A stretch of DNA of 64,000 nucleotides from Klebsiella sp. RHBSTW-00484 (lineage in GTDB: Bacteria > Pseudomonadota > Gammaproteobacteria > Enterobacterales > Enterobacteriaceae), in the NCBI RefSeq assembly GCF_013705725.1, contig NZ_CP055481.1, positions 1,674,001-1,738,000 of the forward strand, written 5' to 3'. The notes under the pieces are model-generated. The model was not told where the DNA came from and made no database searches. It saw nothing but the letters and a program-made list of their open reading frames with translations. Positions 28,720-38,398 of the stretch are shown in pieces. Both the position numbers and the translations under genes were made by a program. Within the stretch, counting starts at the first letter, position 1. Each line of letters starts with the position of its first letter.

Positions 28720-29547
28720 ATGATGCCGATCGTAGAAAATAGTCGCGGGGATGGGAAAAGCTTCCCATGGTTCGCAGGGCTTGCAGGCCTGGCGGTTGGT
28801 TTGACGATGCTCTATTTCTGGCTGGCCTGGGCTCGTTGGTGGCCCGGCGGGTTATACCAGGAGATGTTGTCTTATGCGACGGTTGGGTGGCTTCAACTGG
28901 AAGATATTTCGCCCCTGATATATGCCAAATTAGTCCTGATAGGTTTTTTACTGGTGTTTCTGCATCCCGGTTACGGCAAACTGCCAATTGCCGCCTGGAT
29001 GCTGCACAATCAACCGTCGGGCGGAACGTTTTTTAGCTGGATACTGCGCGCCTGGGGGCTAAAGTGCGGCATGCTGGTGCTTCTTTTCTGCAACCTGTTC
29101 TTTTTGCGCTATGTCCCTTCCAGCGCGCTGAATTTATATTCCACTTTTATATATTATGCCTCCATCCTGGCGTCCATTGCGGTGGGAGTGTTGTTAGTGC
29201 GCGATGCCTGGCGACTGGCGCAATCGCCTGACGCGCCATTAAGCAACCTGGGCCAGTCGGTTGTACTGACGCTGAGTTTTCAACTCACCTGGCCTGCTCA
29301 ATTCACATTAATCAGCGCTCGTGATAGCGATCTTATGCCGGTGGGATGGTGTATTACCGCCGCGCTTATGGTCGGGGTTTTGCTGGCTATGTTGGTTACT
29401 GCCGGGCTGGCCTGGGGAGTGCGGGGGATGCTGGGCGACGAAACTTGCCGGGCCTGGCGCGGGCGGTTTGCGCTGTTTAACGGCGTCGTGATTTTATGTG
29501 CGGCTGGGTGGCTGGCATTTATCGCCGTGTCGCGGTTGCTGGAATAA
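28720..29547 (+). CDS. Uncharacterised seven-helix membrane protein, copy 2
   Basis: 275 residues, paralogue of the preceding gene and closer still to the copy at 40632-41459. Shared blocks are GFLLVFLHPGYGKLPIAAWMLHNQPSG, LFCNLFFLRYVPSSALNLYS, LLVRDAWRLAQSPDAPLSNL, MPVGWCITAALMVGVLLA and CRAWRGRFALFNGVVILC. Seven helices are predicted. The first histidine of the HPGH-type motif is kept and the second is Tyr. It starts 15 bases after copy 1, with the ribosome site aaggaaggata, so the pair is co-transcribed. No enzyme motif is visible and the function is unknown. Confidence 0.8.
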   Translation: MMPIVENSRGDGKSFPWFAGLAGLAVGLTMLYFWLAWARWWPGGLYQEMLSYATVGWLQLEDISPLIYAKLVLIGFLLVFLHPGYGKLPIAAWMLHNQPSGGTFFSWILRAWGLKCGMLVLLFCNLFFLRYVPSSALNLYSTFIYYASILASIAVGVLLVRDAWRLAQSPDAPLSNLGQSVVLTLSFQLTWPAQFTLISARDSDLMPVGWCITAALMVGVLLAMLVTAGLAWGVRGMLGDETCRAWRGRFALFNGVVILCAAGWLAFIAVSRLLE

Positions 29548-29729
29548 ATTCATGCAGCAGGCGCTCAGATTACTGACAAAGTGCGCGTCTCGTGAATTGC
29601 CCGGTGGACCGGGCCTGTGCGGTCCGCGTATGACATCAAGCCCGTAGGCCGGGTAAGGCGCTAGCCGCCACCCGGCAGAAATGCGGGCACAATGTTCAAA
29701 ACAGGTTTGTCTTCAATCGCAGACGCCTT
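29548..29729. repeat. REP-like palindromic sequence between the paralogue pair and yfhR
   Basis: Around 29639-29677 the sequence cccgtaggccgggtaaggcg and the following ctagccgccacccggc form the imperfect hairpin typical of enterobacterial REP elements. A second short GC-rich dyad (cccggtggaccggg near 29600) precedes it. The site is the gap between two convergent transcription units, a usual position for REP elements. No gene is seen here. Confidence 0.75.
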
Positions 29730-30617
29730 TTACTCTTTCTCCGGCTCCGACAGCGCGTTCTGAATAAAGCTCACCATCGCATCCCGGTAGCGCTCGCCGT
29801 GGCGTTCGGAGAAGGCATCAATATGTTCGCCATCCGGAATAAGGATTTCCTGCTTCGGCTGATCGGCTAACTGGTAGAGTTTTTCGCTGTGTTCCCAGGG
29901 AATAACGTGGTCCGCTTTACCATGAATAATCAGCACCGGAATAGGGCTGATAGAGGCGATATTACGATCTGCGCTATAGCTATCATTGAGCAAAAAACCG
30001 CTGCCGGGGATCATCTGATTGGCGATAGCCGTATAGGATGAAAAGGTTGAGTCGAGAATAACGGCGCGGATACCTGAGCGATCCGCTGTACGTTCGTTGA
30101 CGCAATCCATGCAGGAGCCAATCGCGGCAAGGATGTTATTGCCTCCCAGGCTTTGCCCCAGCAGCACCAGACGTTGCGGGTTCACATCGCTGCGGTGGCG
30201 CACATAGTTGATGGCGCTTTTCGTATCGTCATATAAGCCCTGCTGCGAAGGCGTGCCTTGCGATTCACCAAATCCGCGATAGTCGAACATGAAAAGATTG
30301 TAATTGCGTTCCGGTAGCCAGCCGACTAACGGCCAGTGTGCCGACATATTTCCCGCGTTGCCATGGGCATGTATCACCGTAGCTACCGCGTTCTCTGCGG
30401 GGCCGGAGGTTGAGGGAATAAACCAGCCGTGCAGGCGGGTGCCATCTTTAGCGGTAAAAGTAACGGATTCGGCAGGCCAGGGATCCGGGCCATAGACTTT
30501 GTTATCCGGATAGTAAAAAGCATTGATGGCGACGCGAGGCAGCAGATAAACGCATACCACCGCAACACACAGGATGAAAAGGTACTTGGCGCCGCGCTTG
30601 CCGCCGGGAAAAGTCAT
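29730..30617 (-). CDS. yfhR: YfhR, alpha/beta hydrolase anchored in the membrane
   Basis: 295 residues from ATG 30617 (AAGGA at good distance); an upstream in-frame ATG at 30671 would extend it without support. An N-terminal membrane helix (YLFILCVAVVCVYLLPRVAI) is followed by a serine-hydrolase fold: oxyanion region HAHGNAGN, nucleophile elbow GQSLGG, acid in HGKADHVIPWEHS and catalytic His in DGEHIDAF. The substrate is unknown, as for E. coli YfhR. Compared with E. coli, a short extra loop with two cysteines (SCMDCVNERTAD) follows the nucleophile region. Confidence 0.9.
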   Translation of the reverse strand: MTFPGGKRGAKYLFILCVAVVCVYLLPRVAINAFYYPDNKVYGPDPWPAESVTFTAKDGTRLHGWFIPSTSGPAENAVATVIHAHGNAGNMSAHWPLVGWLPERNYNLFMFDYRGFGESQGTPSQQGLYDDTKSAINYVRHRSDVNPQRLVLLGQSLGGNNILAAIGSCMDCVNERTADRSGIRAVILDSTFSSYTAIANQMIPGSGFLLNDSYSADRNIASISPIPVLIIHGKADHVIPWEHSEKLYQLADQPKQEILIPDGEHIDAFSERHGERYRDAMVSFIQNALSEPEKE

Positions 30618-30760
30618 GAGTGTTTCCTTACCGCTTCCCGCTAACAGCCGTGTGGGAAAGTCGCAGTTCAATCCTTAGATAAAGAGGAACGATGGTGTGA
30701 GAGGGCGGAGTGAAAGTAAAGCACTGGAGATGGGTTTCGGAAAATAGCCTGGGGAAAATC

Positions 30761-30784
30761 ACGGGTAAGCGTGCGCCTACCCGT
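30761..30784 (-). terminator. Probable terminator of suhB
   Basis: Read leftward, a 7-bp stem ACGGGTA/TACCCGT is followed by GATTTTCC, a short U-rich tail. It lies 10 bases after the suhB stop. Confidence 0.65.
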
Positions 30785-30793
30785 TGGGAGGAA

Positions 30794-31597
30794 TTAACGC
30801 TTCAGCGCTTCGCTCAGCTGTTCGCGCATATTCGCCAGCATGGCTTTTACGACGCGCGGGTTGCCTGCAACGATGTTGCCGGACATCAGATAGTTATGGC
30901 CGCCGGTAAAGTCGCAAACGATCGCGCCTGCTTCACGAGCGATCAGCTCGCCTGCCGCGAAATCCCACGGTTTCAGCGCGATTTCAAAGTAGCCATCAAC
31001 GCGCCCTGCGGCAACGTAGGCCAGATCCAGAGCAGCAGAACCGGTACGGCGGAAATCCGCGCATTCGGTAAACATGTTGCCGAGGATATTCATGTAAGAG
31101 GTCGCGTGTTGTTTTGCTTTGAACGGGAAGCCGGTGGCGATGATGGTGCCATCCAGGTCGCGAGCGCTGCTGCCGCGCAGACGGTAGCCGTTCAGCTGTG
31201 CGCCCTGACCGCGAGTCGCGGTAAACAGTTCGTTACGCATTGGATCGTAAACCACAGCCACTTCAGTACGGCCTTTAATGCGTACGGCGATGGATACGGA
31301 GAAGTGTGGCAGACGTTTTACGAAGTTGGTGGTGCCATCCAGTGGATCGATAACCCATTGAACATCCTTATCTTCACCCTCGTGTTCACCGCTTTCTTCG
31401 GTGATGATGGTGTGCTGCGGGTAAGATTTGCGAATGGTTTCGATAATAATCGCTTCAGCGGCTTTATCGACGTTAGTCACAAAATCATTGCTGCCTTTCT
31501 GGCTGGTTTCTACGGAGTCAGGGGTTTCGTAGTGTTTGGCAATTAAATTACCCGCCTTGCGCGCTGCGCGCACGGCGATGGTCAGCATCGGATGCAT
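30794..31597 (-). CDS. suhB: SuhB, inositol-1-monophosphatase / rRNA-maturation factor
   Basis: 267 residues, identical in length to E. coli SuhB. The metal-binding motifs of the Li-sensitive phosphatase family are complete: ITEESGEHEGE, VIDPLDGTTNFV and the C-terminal DFAAGELIAREAGA. SuhB hydrolyses inositol monophosphate in vitro. Its main known role is as a partner of the Nus antitermination complex in rRNA synthesis. It is transcribed divergently from trmJ across a 120-base gap. Confidence 0.97.
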   Translation of the reverse strand: MHPMLTIAVRAARKAGNLIAKHYETPDSVETSQKGSNDFVTNVDKAAEAIIIETIRKSYPQHTIITEESGEHEGEDKDVQWVIDPLDGTTNFVKRLPHFSVSIAVRIKGRTEVAVVYDPMRNELFTATRGQGAQLNGYRLRGSSARDLDGTIIATGFPFKAKQHATSYMNILGNMFTECADFRRTGSAALDLAYVAAGRVDGYFEIALKPWDFAAGELIAREAGAIVCDFTGGHNYLMSGNIVAGNPRVVKAMLANMREQLSEALKR

Positions 31598-31717
31598 CGG
31601 TCTCTCTCACTGGATGTTAAAGAACGGGAAAAAACGGCGCATATAGTAACAGTGAAATCTGCCTATGTCTCCGTTTTATGATAGCATGCATGAATAATCT
31701 TTAGCCGAAGAACCATA

Positions 31718-32455
31718 ATGCTGCAAAATATTCGAATCGTACTGGTAGAAACCTCACACACCGGCAATATGGGTTCCGTCGCCCGCGCAATGAAAACCAT
31801 GGGGTTAACCAACCTCTGGCTGGTCAACCCGCTTGTTAAACCCGATTCCCAGGCCATCGCCCTGGCGGCCGGTGCCAGCGACGTGATCGGCAACGCAAAC
31901 ATCGTTGATACCCTTGATGAAGCGTTGGCGGGCTGTAGCCTGGTGGTCGGTACCAGCGCACGCTCTCGCACGCTGCCGTGGCCGATGCTCGACCCGCGTG
32001 AATGTGGCCTGAAAAGCGTCTCTGAAGCGCAGCATGCGCCAGTCGCGCTGGTATTTGGTCGCGAGCGCGTTGGCCTGACTAACGACGAGTTACAGAAATG
32101 CCACTACCACGTAGCGATTGCGGCGAACCCGGAATACAGCTCGCTTAACCTGGCGATGGCAGTGCAGGTTATCTCCTACGAAGTGCGTATGGCCTGGCTG
32201 GCGGCGCAGGAACAAGACGAGCCTGTCGTTGAGCACGAAGAGACCCCGTACCCGCTGGTGGATGATTTAGAGCGCTTCTACGGCCACCTCGAGCAGACGC
32301 TGCTGGCGACCGGTTTTATCCGCGCCAATCATCCGGGGCAGGTGATGAACAAGCTGCGTCGTTTGTTTACCCGTGCGCGCCCGGAAAGCCAGGAGCTAAA
32401 CATCCTGCGCGGGATGCTGGCGTCGATTGAGCAGCAGCAAAAGAATAAAGAGTGA
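31718..32455 (+). CDS. trmJ: TrmJ, tRNA (Cm32/Um32) 2'-O-methyltransferase
   Basis: 245 residues of the SPOUT superfamily. The trefoil-knot SAM-binding signatures are [47 protein letters not shown] and [22 protein letters not shown]-terminal helical extension contains [15 protein letters not shown]. It methylates position 32 in the anticodon loop of several tRNAs. It precedes iscR as in E. coli; the gap contains a palindromic repeat and the IscR sites. Confidence 0.97.
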   Translation: MLQNIRIVLVETSHTGNMGSVARAMKTMGLTNLWLVNPLVKPDSQAIALAAGASDVIGNANIVDTLDEALAGCSLVVGTSARSRTLPWPMLDPRECGLKSVSEAQHAPVALVFGRERVGLTNDELQKCHYHVAIAANPEYSSLNLAMAVQVISYEVRMAWLAAQEQDEPVVEHEETPYPLVDDLERFYGHLEQTLLATGFIRANHPGQVMNKLRRLFTRARPESQELNILRGMLASIEQQQKNKE

Positions 32456-32456
32456 T

Positions 32457-32500
32457 CTCCCTCCCTCTCCCTATGGGAGAGGGCCGGGGTGAGGGCATCA
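32457..32500. repeat. CCCTCTCCC-type palindromic repeat after trmJ
   Basis: Exact 9-bp inverted repeat ccctctccc (32463-32471) and gggagaggg (32475-32483), followed by ccggggtgaggg. The same words recur in the longer element at 39689-39780. This belongs to a family of intergenic palindromes widespread in enterobacteria and may act as the trmJ transcript end. Confidence 0.75.
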
Positions 32501-32534
32501 GGCCGCGCTGAGGTAAAACGGCACTGAAAGCCAA

Positions 32535-32584
32535 ATACTTGACTAAAACAGTCAAGTAAATAGTTGACCAATTTACTCGGGAAT
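32535..32584 (+). promoter_or_regulatory. Two adjacent type-1 IscR sites upstream of iscR
   Basis: Two 25-bp sites lie end to end. The first (32535-32559) matches the type-1 IscR consensus ATASYYGACT-RWWWY-AGTCRRSTAT at all but one position by my count. The second (32560-32584) has about three mismatches and includes TTGACC, which can also serve as a -35 box. [2Fe-2S]-IscR is known to repress its own operon from such sites, so the operon is expected to respond to Fe-S demand. Confidence 0.88.
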
Positions 32585-32661
32585 GTCAGACTTGCCCTTG
32601 CTATGCAATACCCATATTAATAAAAAGCCCGGGCAGGGGCGAGTTTGAGGTTAAGTAAGAC

Positions 32662-33153
32662 ATGAGACTGACATCTAAAGGGCGTTATGCCGTGACCGCG
32701 ATGCTTGACGTTGCGCTCAACTCTGAATCGGGTCCGGTTCCGTTGGCTGATATTTCAGAGCGTCAGGGAATTTCGCTCTCCTATCTGGAACAGTTGTTCT
32801 CTCGCCTGCGTAAAAACGGCCTGGTATCCAGCGTCCGTGGCCCAGGCGGCGGCTATCTGTTAGGCAAAGAAGCGGGTAGCATCGCGGTTGGCGAAGTTAT
32901 CAGCGCAGTAGACGAATCCGTTGATGCCACCCGTTGTCAGGGTAAAGGCGGCTGCCAGGGTGGCGATAAGTGCCTCACTCACGCGCTGTGGCGCGATCTG
33001 AGCGAGCGGCTGACCAGTTTTCTGAATAACATCACGCTGGGCGAACTGGTGAATAACCAGGAAATCCTTGATGTTTCCGGTCGTCAGCATAGTCATGAAT
33101 CCCAGCGTAATACCCGTGCTCAGGACGCTATCGACGTTAAACTGCGCGCGTAG
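32662..33153 (+). CDS. iscR: IscR, [2Fe-2S] Rrf2-family regulator of Fe-S biogenesis
   Basis: 163 residues. The N-terminal Rrf2 winged helix ([48 protein letters not shown]) is followed by the cluster-binding cysteines in [18 protein letters not shown] (three Cys) with the nearby His. It represses iscRSUA when it holds a [2Fe-2S] cluster and activates suf genes as apoprotein. The tail ([20 protein letters not shown]) is typical. It is the first gene of the isc operon. Confidence 0.98.
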   Translation: MRLTSKGRYAVTAMLDVALNSESGPVPLADISERQGISLSYLEQLFSRLRKNGLVSSVRGPGGGYLLGKEAGSIAVGEVISAVDESVDATRCQGKGGCQGGDKCLTHALWRDLSERLTSFLNNITLGELVNNQEILDVSGRQHSHESQRNTRAQDAIDVKLRA

Positions 33154-33331
33154 TCCTCACTTCGTTTCATCTTGCGGCTAGCTGGGTGCAAGCTGAAACA
33201 GGCAGGGGAAAAGATTATAAAAAAGATTTTCGAATCAGGCCGGGATGTTTCGATATCCCGTCTACTCGGTCGTACATCCAACCGGTAGCCTGGTTCATTG
33301 CATTGAAGCGATGTACGGAGTTTATAGAGCA
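33154..33331 (+). promoter_or_regulatory. iscR-iscS intergenic region (structured RNA, known RyhB target area)
   Basis: 178 bases between iscR and iscS. In E. coli the sRNA RyhB pairs near the iscS ribosome site here, which causes loss of iscSUA message while iscR is kept behind a stable stem. The present sequence has dyads such as cgggatgtttcgatatcccg (33241-33260), consistent with folding. Pairing with RyhB is inferred from E. coli, not read directly. Confidence 0.5.
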
Positions 33332-34546
33332 ATGAAATTACCGATCTATCTCGATTACTCCGCAACCACGCCGGTGGACCCGCGTGTTGCCGAGAAAATG
33401 ATGCAGTGTTTAACCCTGGACGGAAACTTTGGTAACCCGGCCTCCCGTTCACACCGTTTTGGCTGGCATGCTGAAGAGGCGGTAGATATCGCCCGTAATC
33501 AGATTGCCGATCTGGTCGGTGCTGACCCACGCGAAATCGTCTTCACCTCCGGTGCGACCGAGTCCGACAACCTGGCGATTAAAGGTGCAGCCAACTTTTA
33601 TCAGAAAAAAGGCAAGCACGTCATCACCAGCAAAACCGAACACAAAGCCGTGCTGGACACCTGTCGTCAGCTCGAGCGCGAAGGGTTTGAAGTGACTTAC
33701 CTTGCTCCGCAGCGTAACGGCATTATCGATCTGAAAGAACTCGAAGCGGCGATGCGTGATGACACCATTCTGGTCTCCATCATGCACGTTAACAACGAAA
33801 TCGGCGTAGTGCAGGATATCGCGACCATCGGCGAACTGTGCCGTGCCCGCGGTATTATCTATCACGTTGACGCGACTCAGAGCGTGGGCAAACTGCCTAT
33901 CGATCTGAGCCAGCTGAAAGTTGATCTGATGTCCTTCTCTGGTCACAAAATTTATGGTCCGAAAGGCATCGGCGCGCTGTACGTGCGTCGCAAACCGCGT
34001 ATCCGTATCGAAGCTCAGATGCACGGCGGCGGTCATGAGCGCGGCATGCGTTCCGGTACTCTGCCTGTCCACCAGATCGTCGGTATGGGTGAAGCTTACC
34101 GTATCGCGAAAGAAGAGATGGAAACCGAGATGGCGCGTCTGCGCGGTCTGCGTAACCGTCTGTGGGAAGGCGTGAAAGATATGGAAGAGGTGTACCTCAA
34201 CGGTGACCTCGAGCAGGGCGCGCCGAACATTCTCAACGTCAGCTTTAACTACGTTGAAGGCGAGTCGCTGATTATGGCGCTGAAAGACCTGGCGGTTTCC
34301 TCCGGTTCAGCCTGTACTTCCGCGAGCCTTGAGCCATCCTACGTGCTGCGAGCGCTGGGCATGACTGATGAGCTGGCGCACAGCTCCATTCGTTTCTCTT
34401 TAGGTCGTTTCACTACCGAAGAAGAGATTGACTACACCATCAAGCTGGTTCGTAACTCCATCGGCCGTCTGCGCGATCTTTCTCCGCTGTGGGAAATGTT
34501 CAAACAGGGCGTGGATATCAACAGCATTGAATGGTCACATCACTAA
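33332..34546 (+). CDS. iscS: IscS, cysteine desulfurase
   Basis: 404 residues from ATG 33332 ([19 protein letters not shown]) with GGAG upstream. A longer reading from 33245 would include non-coding leader and is rejected. The PLP lysine is in [12 protein letters not shown], and the active-site loop cysteine in [21 protein letters not shown]. It takes sulfur from cysteine as a persulfide and passes it to IscU, TusA and ThiI. It is the second gene of the isc operon. Confidence 0.99.
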   Translation: MKLPIYLDYSATTPVDPRVAEKMMQCLTLDGNFGNPASRSHRFGWHAEEAVDIARNQIADLVGADPREIVFTSGATESDNLAIKGAANFYQKKGKHVITSKTEHKAVLDTCRQLEREGFEVTYLAPQRNGIIDLKELEAAMRDDTILVSIMHVNNEIGVVQDIATIGELCRARGIIYHVDATQSVGKLPIDLSQLKVDLMSFSGHKIYGPKGIGALYVRRKPRIRIEAQMHGGGHERGMRSGTLPVHQIVGMGEAYRIAKEEMETEMARLRGLRNRLWEGVKDMEEVYLNGDLEQGAPNILNVSFNYVEGESLIMALKDLAVSSGSACTSASLEPSYVLRALGMTDELAHSSIRFSLGRFTTEEEIDYTIKLVRNSIGRLRDLSPLWEMFKQGVDINSIEWSHH

Positions 34547-34572
34547 TTCGGCACCAATAAGGAGAATTCATC

Positions 34573-34959
34573 ATGGCTTACAGCGAAAAAGTAATCGATC
34601 ATTACGAAAATCCACGTAACGTGGGTTCTTTCGACAACAGCGACGAAAGCGTCGGTAGTGGCATGGTCGGTGCACCGGCATGCGGCGACGTGATGAAGTT
34701 GCAGATTAAAGTCAACAATGAAGGTATCATTGAAGACGCGCGTTTCAAGACCTACGGCTGCGGTTCCGCCATTGCCTCCAGCTCCCTGGTCACCGAATGG
34801 GTGAAAGGGAAATCGCTGGATGAAGCACAGGCGATTAAAAATACCGATATTGCAGACGAACTTGAACTGCCACCGGTGAAAATTCACTGCTCTATCCTGG
34901 CGGAAGACGCGATTAAAGCCGCGATTGCGGATTACAAAAGCAAACGTGAAGCGAAATAA
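34573..34959 (+). CDS. iscU: IscU, Fe-S cluster scaffold
   Basis: 128 residues. Three conserved cysteines are in GAPACGDV, YGCGSAIASSS and KIHCSILAEDAI, the last next to the HscA-binding motif LPPVK. It assembles [2Fe-2S] clusters from IscS sulfur and releases them with HscA/HscB. The AAGGAG ribosome site is well placed, 26 bases after iscS. Confidence 0.99.
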   Translation: MAYSEKVIDHYENPRNVGSFDNSDESVGSGMVGAPACGDVMKLQIKVNNEGIIEDARFKTYGCGSAIASSSLVTEWVKGKSLDEAQAIKNTDIADELELPPVKIHCSILAEDAIKAAIADYKSKREAK

Positions 34960-34974
34960 TTAAGAGGTTATTGT

Positions 34975-35298
34975 ATGTCGATTACTCTTAGCGACAGCGC
35001 AGCGTCGCGAGTTAATACCTTCCTGGCCAACCGTGGCAAAGGCTTTGGCCTGCGTTTAGGTGTTCGCACCTCGGGCTGTTCAGGCATGGCCTACGTGCTG
35101 GAATTTGTTGACGAGCCGGCGGCAGAAGACACCGTGTTTGAAGATAAAGGTGTCAAGGTAGTGATCGACGGCAAAAGCCTGCAGTTCCTTGACGGCACTC
35201 AGTTGGACTTCGTCAAAGAAGGTCTGAACGAAGGGTTTAAGTTCACCAACCCTAACGTGAAAGATGAGTGCGGCTGCGGCGAAAGCTTTAACGTATAA
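34975..35298 (+). CDS. iscA: IscA, A-type Fe-S carrier
   Basis: 107 residues with the three cluster cysteines of A-type proteins: [10 protein letters not shown] and the C-terminal DECGCGESF. It carries iron or [Fe-S] clusters to target proteins, especially under aerobic conditions. It follows iscU by 15 bases. A hairpin after its stop separates it from hscB. Confidence 0.99.
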   Translation: MSITLSDSAASRVNTFLANRGKGFGLRLGVRTSGCSGMAYVLEFVDEPAAEDTVFEDKGVKVVIDGKSLQFLDGTQLDFVKEGLNEGFKFTNPNVKDECGCGESFNV

Positions 35299-35312
35299 TT
35301 GCAATGTAATCA

Positions 35313-35345
35313 AAACCCCGCTGCGGACGTCCGTAAGTGGGGTTT
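35313..35345 (+). terminator. Hairpin between iscA and hscB
   Basis: Stem aaacccc/ggggttt with an internal ggacgtcc dyad, followed by gcttta. It probably acts as a partial terminator or processing site lowering expression of hscBA relative to iscRSUA; the effect is inferred. Confidence 0.65.
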
Positions 35346-35373
35346 GCTTTATCTCGTTAACCCTGAGGTTGCT

Positions 35374-35889
35374 ATGGACTATTTTACCCTCTTCGGGTTA
35401 CCGGCCAGCTATACCCTTTCATTAGAACCCCTGGCTGCCCGGTATCAAGATTTACAGCGCCAGTACCACCCCGATAAATTCGCCAACGGCAGCGCAGCTG
35501 AACAGCTTGCCGCGGTGCAGCAATCTGCGACTATCAATCAGGCATGGCAAACCCTTCGCCATCCGTTGACCCGCGCCGAATATCTCCTTTCGCTTCACGG
35601 TTTTGATCTCGCCAGCGAGCAGCACACCGTGCGTGATACCGCGTTCCTGATGGAACAACTGGAACTTCGCGAAGAGCTCGATGAGATAGGCAAGGCGCAA
35701 GATGAAGCGCGTCTGGAAAGTTTTATCAAGCGGGTAAAAGCGCTATTTGATACCCGCCATCAGCTGATGGTTGAACAACTGAATAACGAGGCGTGGGATG
35801 CGGCAGCGGATACTGTACGCAAGCTGCGTTTTCTCGATAAACTGCGAAGCAGTGCGGAACAACTCGAAGAAAAACTGCTCGATTTTTAA
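35374..35889 (+). CDS. hscB: HscB, J-domain co-chaperone for Fe-S assembly
   Basis: 171 residues from ATG 35374 ([10 protein letters not shown]), the same length as E. coli HscB. Reading from 35299 would add 25 residues translated from the hairpin region. The J domain has the HPD motif in [11 protein letters not shown], and the C-terminal domain binds IscU. It delivers IscU to HscA and stimulates its ATPase. Confidence 0.98.
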   Translation: MDYFTLFGLPASYTLSLEPLAARYQDLQRQYHPDKFANGSAAEQLAAVQQSATINQAWQTLRHPLTRAEYLLSLHGFDLASEQHTVRDTAFLMEQLELREELDEIGKAQDEARLESFIKRVKALFDTRHQLMVEQLNNEAWDAAADTVRKLRFLDKLRSSAEQLEEKLLDF

Positions 35890-35904
35890 TTTTCGGAAGC
35901 AATT

Positions 35905-37755
35905 ATGGCCTTATTACAAATTAGTGAGCCTGGTCTGAGTGCCGCGCCGCACCAGCGTCGTCTGGCGGCGGGTATTGACCTTGGCACCACCAATTCACTG
36001 GTTGCTACCGTGCGTAGCGGCCAGGCGGAAACGTTGGCCGATAATCAAGGGCGCTATCTTCTGCCGTCGGTTGTTAACTATCAGGCCTCAGGTTTGACGG
36101 TAGGCTATGACGCGCGACAAAACGCGGCCCAGGACCCGGTCAATACCATCAGCTCCGTCAAACGCATGATGGGGCGTTCTCTTGGCGATATTCAGGCGCG
36201 CTACCTACATCTGCCTTACCAGCTGCAGGCAAGTGAAAACGGCCTGCCGATGATTCAGACCGCTGGCGGCCTGCTCAACCCGATTCGCGTTTCAGCCGAT
36301 ATCCTGAAGGCACTTGCCGAACGCGCTACCGAAGCGCTGGCGGGCGAGCTTGACGGGGTGGTGATTACCGTTCCGGCCTACTTCGACGACGCCCAGCGTC
36401 AGGGGACTAAAGACGCGGCGCGTCTGGCGGGCCTGCACGTGTTGCGTCTGCTGAACGAACCGACCGCGGCGGCGATTGCCTACGGCCTGGACTCCGGTCA
36501 GGAAGGGGTGATTGCGGTTTATGACCTCGGCGGCGGCACTTTTGATATCTCCGTGCTGCGTTTAAGCCGCGGCGTGTTTGAAGTGCTGGCGACCGGCGGC
36601 GATTCCGCGCTCGGCGGTGACGATTTTGATCACCTGTTGGCCGATCATATTCGCGAACAGGCGGGTATTGCCGATCGAAGCGACAACCGCCTGCAGCGTG
36701 AACTGCTCGATGCGGCTATCGCTGCGAAGATTGCCCTAAGCGATGCCGATGTGGCGCGCGTGGACGTTGGCGGCTGGCAGGGCGAAATTACCCGCAACCA
36801 GTTTAACGATCTCATCTCCGCTCTGGTGAAACGCACTTTGCTGGCCTGCCGTCGCGCATTGAAAGATGCGGGCGTTGAGGCGCAAGAGGTGCTGGAAGTG
36901 GTGATGGTTGGCGGTTCAACCCGCGTACCGCTGGTCCGTGAACGCGTGGGCGAGTTCTTTGGCCGCACGCCGCTGACCTCTATTGACCCGGACAAAGTCG
37001 TTGCCATCGGCGCGGCGATTCAGGCGGATATCCTGGTCGGCAATAAGCCGGACAGTGAACTGCTGCTGCTTGACGTTATCCCGCTCTCTCTTGGGCTGGA
37101 AACTATGGGCGGACTGGTGGAGAAAGTCATCCCGCGCAACACCACCATTCCGGTTGCGCGCGCGCAGGAGTTCACCACCTTCAAAGATGGCCAGACGGCG
37201 ATGTCTATCCACGTGATGCAGGGCGAGCGCGAGCTGGTGCAGGACTGCCGCTCACTGGCGCGCTTTGCGCTACGTGGGATCCCGGCGCTACCGGCGGGCG
37301 GGGCGCACATTCGCGTCACCTTCCAGGTGGATGCTGACGGCCTGCTGAGCGTGACGGCGATGGAAAAATCGACCGGCGTTGAGGCCTCCATCCAGGTGAA
37401 ACCGTCCTACGGCCTGACCGATGGCGAGATCGCCAACATGATTAAAGATTCGATGAGCTACGCCGAGCAGGACGTTCAGGCGCGTATGCTGGCTGAGCAA
37501 AAAGTCGAAGCCGCGCGCGTTCTGGAAAGTCTGGTAAGCGCGCTGGCCGTCGACGCCGCGCTGTTAAGCGCCGCAGAGCGTCAGGCTATCGATGACGCCG
37601 CGGAGCAGGTTCGTTCCGCAGCGGCTGGCGATGACGCCGATGCTATTAAAGAAGCGATTAAAAATATCGACACACAAACCCAGGAATTTGCCGCTCGCCG
37701 TATGGACCAATCGGTCCGTACCGCGCTGAAAGGCCAATCCGTGGACGAGGTTTAA
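35905..37755 (+). CDS. hscA: HscA, specialised Hsp70 chaperone for Fe-S transfer
   Basis: 616 residues. It has all Hsp70 signatures: [28 protein letters not shown] and [17 protein letters not shown], followed by a substrate-binding domain ([20 protein letters not shown]) that recognises the LPPVK motif of IscU. With HscB it drives cluster release from IscU. The fdx start codon lies one base after its stop. Confidence 0.99.
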   Translation: MALLQISEPGLSAAPHQRRLAAGIDLGTTNSLVATVRSGQAETLADNQGRYLLPSVVNYQASGLTVGYDARQNAAQDPVNTISSVKRMMGRSLGDIQARYLHLPYQLQASENGLPMIQTAGGLLNPIRVSADILKALAERATEALAGELDGVVITVPAYFDDAQRQGTKDAARLAGLHVLRLLNEPTAAAIAYGLDSGQEGVIAVYDLGGGTFDISVLRLSRGVFEVLATGGDSALGGDDFDHLLADHIREQAGIADRSDNRLQRELLDAAIAAKIALSDADVARVDVGGWQGEITRNQFNDLISALVKRTLLACRRALKDAGVEAQEVLEVVMVGGSTRVPLVRERVGEFFGRTPLTSIDPDKVVAIGAAIQADILVGNKPDSELLLLDVIPLSLGLETMGGLVEKVIPRNTTIPVARAQEFTTFKDGQTAMSIHVMQGERELVQDCRSLARFALRGIPALPAGGAHIRVTFQVDADGLLSVTAMEKSTGVEASIQVKPSYGLTDGEIANMIKDSMSYAEQDVQARMLAEQKVEAARVLESLVSALAVDAALLSAAERQAIDDAAEQVRSAAAGDDADAIKEAIKNIDTQTQEFAARRMDQSVRTALKGQSVDEV

Positions 37756-37756
37756 A

Positions 37757-38092
37757 ATGCCAAAAATTGTTTTTCTGCCCCACCAGGACTTGTGTCCAGA
37801 TGGCGTAGTTGTGGAAGCTAAGATCGGTGAGACTATCCTTGACGCTGCCCTGCGTAGCGGTATCGAGATTGAACACGCCTGCGAAAAATCCTGTGCCTGC
37901 ACCACCTGCCACTGCATCGTGCGTGAAGGTTTTGACTCGCTGGCTGAAAGTACCGAAGATGAAGACGACATGCTGGATAAGGCCTGGGGGCTTGAGCCCG
38001 ACAGCCGTCTGAGCTGCCAGGCGCGCGTGACTGATGACGATTTGGTCGTTGAAATTCCGCGCTACACCATCAACCACGCACGCGAGCATTAA
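37757..38092 (+). CDS. fdx: Fdx, [2Fe-2S] adrenodoxin-type ferredoxin
   Basis: 111 residues. The cluster cysteines are in [17 protein letters not shown] (C-x5-C-x2-C) with the fourth in LSCQARV. It supplies electrons for cluster assembly on IscU. Start and stop are each one base from the neighbouring genes, so expression is tightly linked. Confidence 0.99.
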   Translation: MPKIVFLPHQDLCPDGVVVEAKIGETILDAALRSGIEIEHACEKSCACTTCHCIVREGFDSLAESTEDEDDMLDKAWGLEPDSRLSCQARVTDDDLVVEIPRYTINHAREH

Positions 38093-38093
38093 T

Positions 38094-38294
38094 ATGGGAC
38101 TGAAATGGACCGATAGTCGTGAAATCGGCGAAGCGCTGTACGATGCTTTTCCGGACCTCGACCCGAAAACCGTTCGCTTCACCGATCTGCATCAGTGGAT
38201 TTGCGAGCTGGAAGAGTTTAATGACGATCCAAACGCATCCAATGAAAAAATTCTGGAGGCGATTCTGCTAGTCTGGTTAGACGAAGCAGAATAA
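38094..38294 (+). CDS. iscX: IscX, small acidic Fe-S assembly modulator
   Basis: 66 residues from ATG 38094 ([21 protein letters not shown]), the E. coli length. Acidic, with the conserved [20 protein letters not shown] and a D/E-rich end. It binds IscS and iron and adjusts sulfur transfer. The longer frame from 38034 lies inside fdx and is not used. Confidence 0.97.
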   Translation: MGLKWTDSREIGEALYDAFPDLDPKTVRFTDLHQWICELEEFNDDPNASNEKILEAILLVWLDEAE

Positions 38295-38398
38295 TTTTCG
38301 CGTCATGGTTTATGCGGCTTTTAGTCGGATGAATCAATGAGCGAAAGAACTTTACGGGCTGCCATACGGTGGCCCGTTTGCTAAGAAGGATAATGATA

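Noticed and set aside
33245..33331. Longer N-terminus for IscS (29 extra residues)
   Set aside because: The region is the iscR-iscS leader with RNA structure. IscS proteins begin [14 protein letters not shown], and GGAG lies at the internal ATG.
35299..35373. Longer N-terminus for HscB
   Set aside because: This part is translated from the iscA-hscB hairpin; the standard protein starts [10 protein letters not shown].
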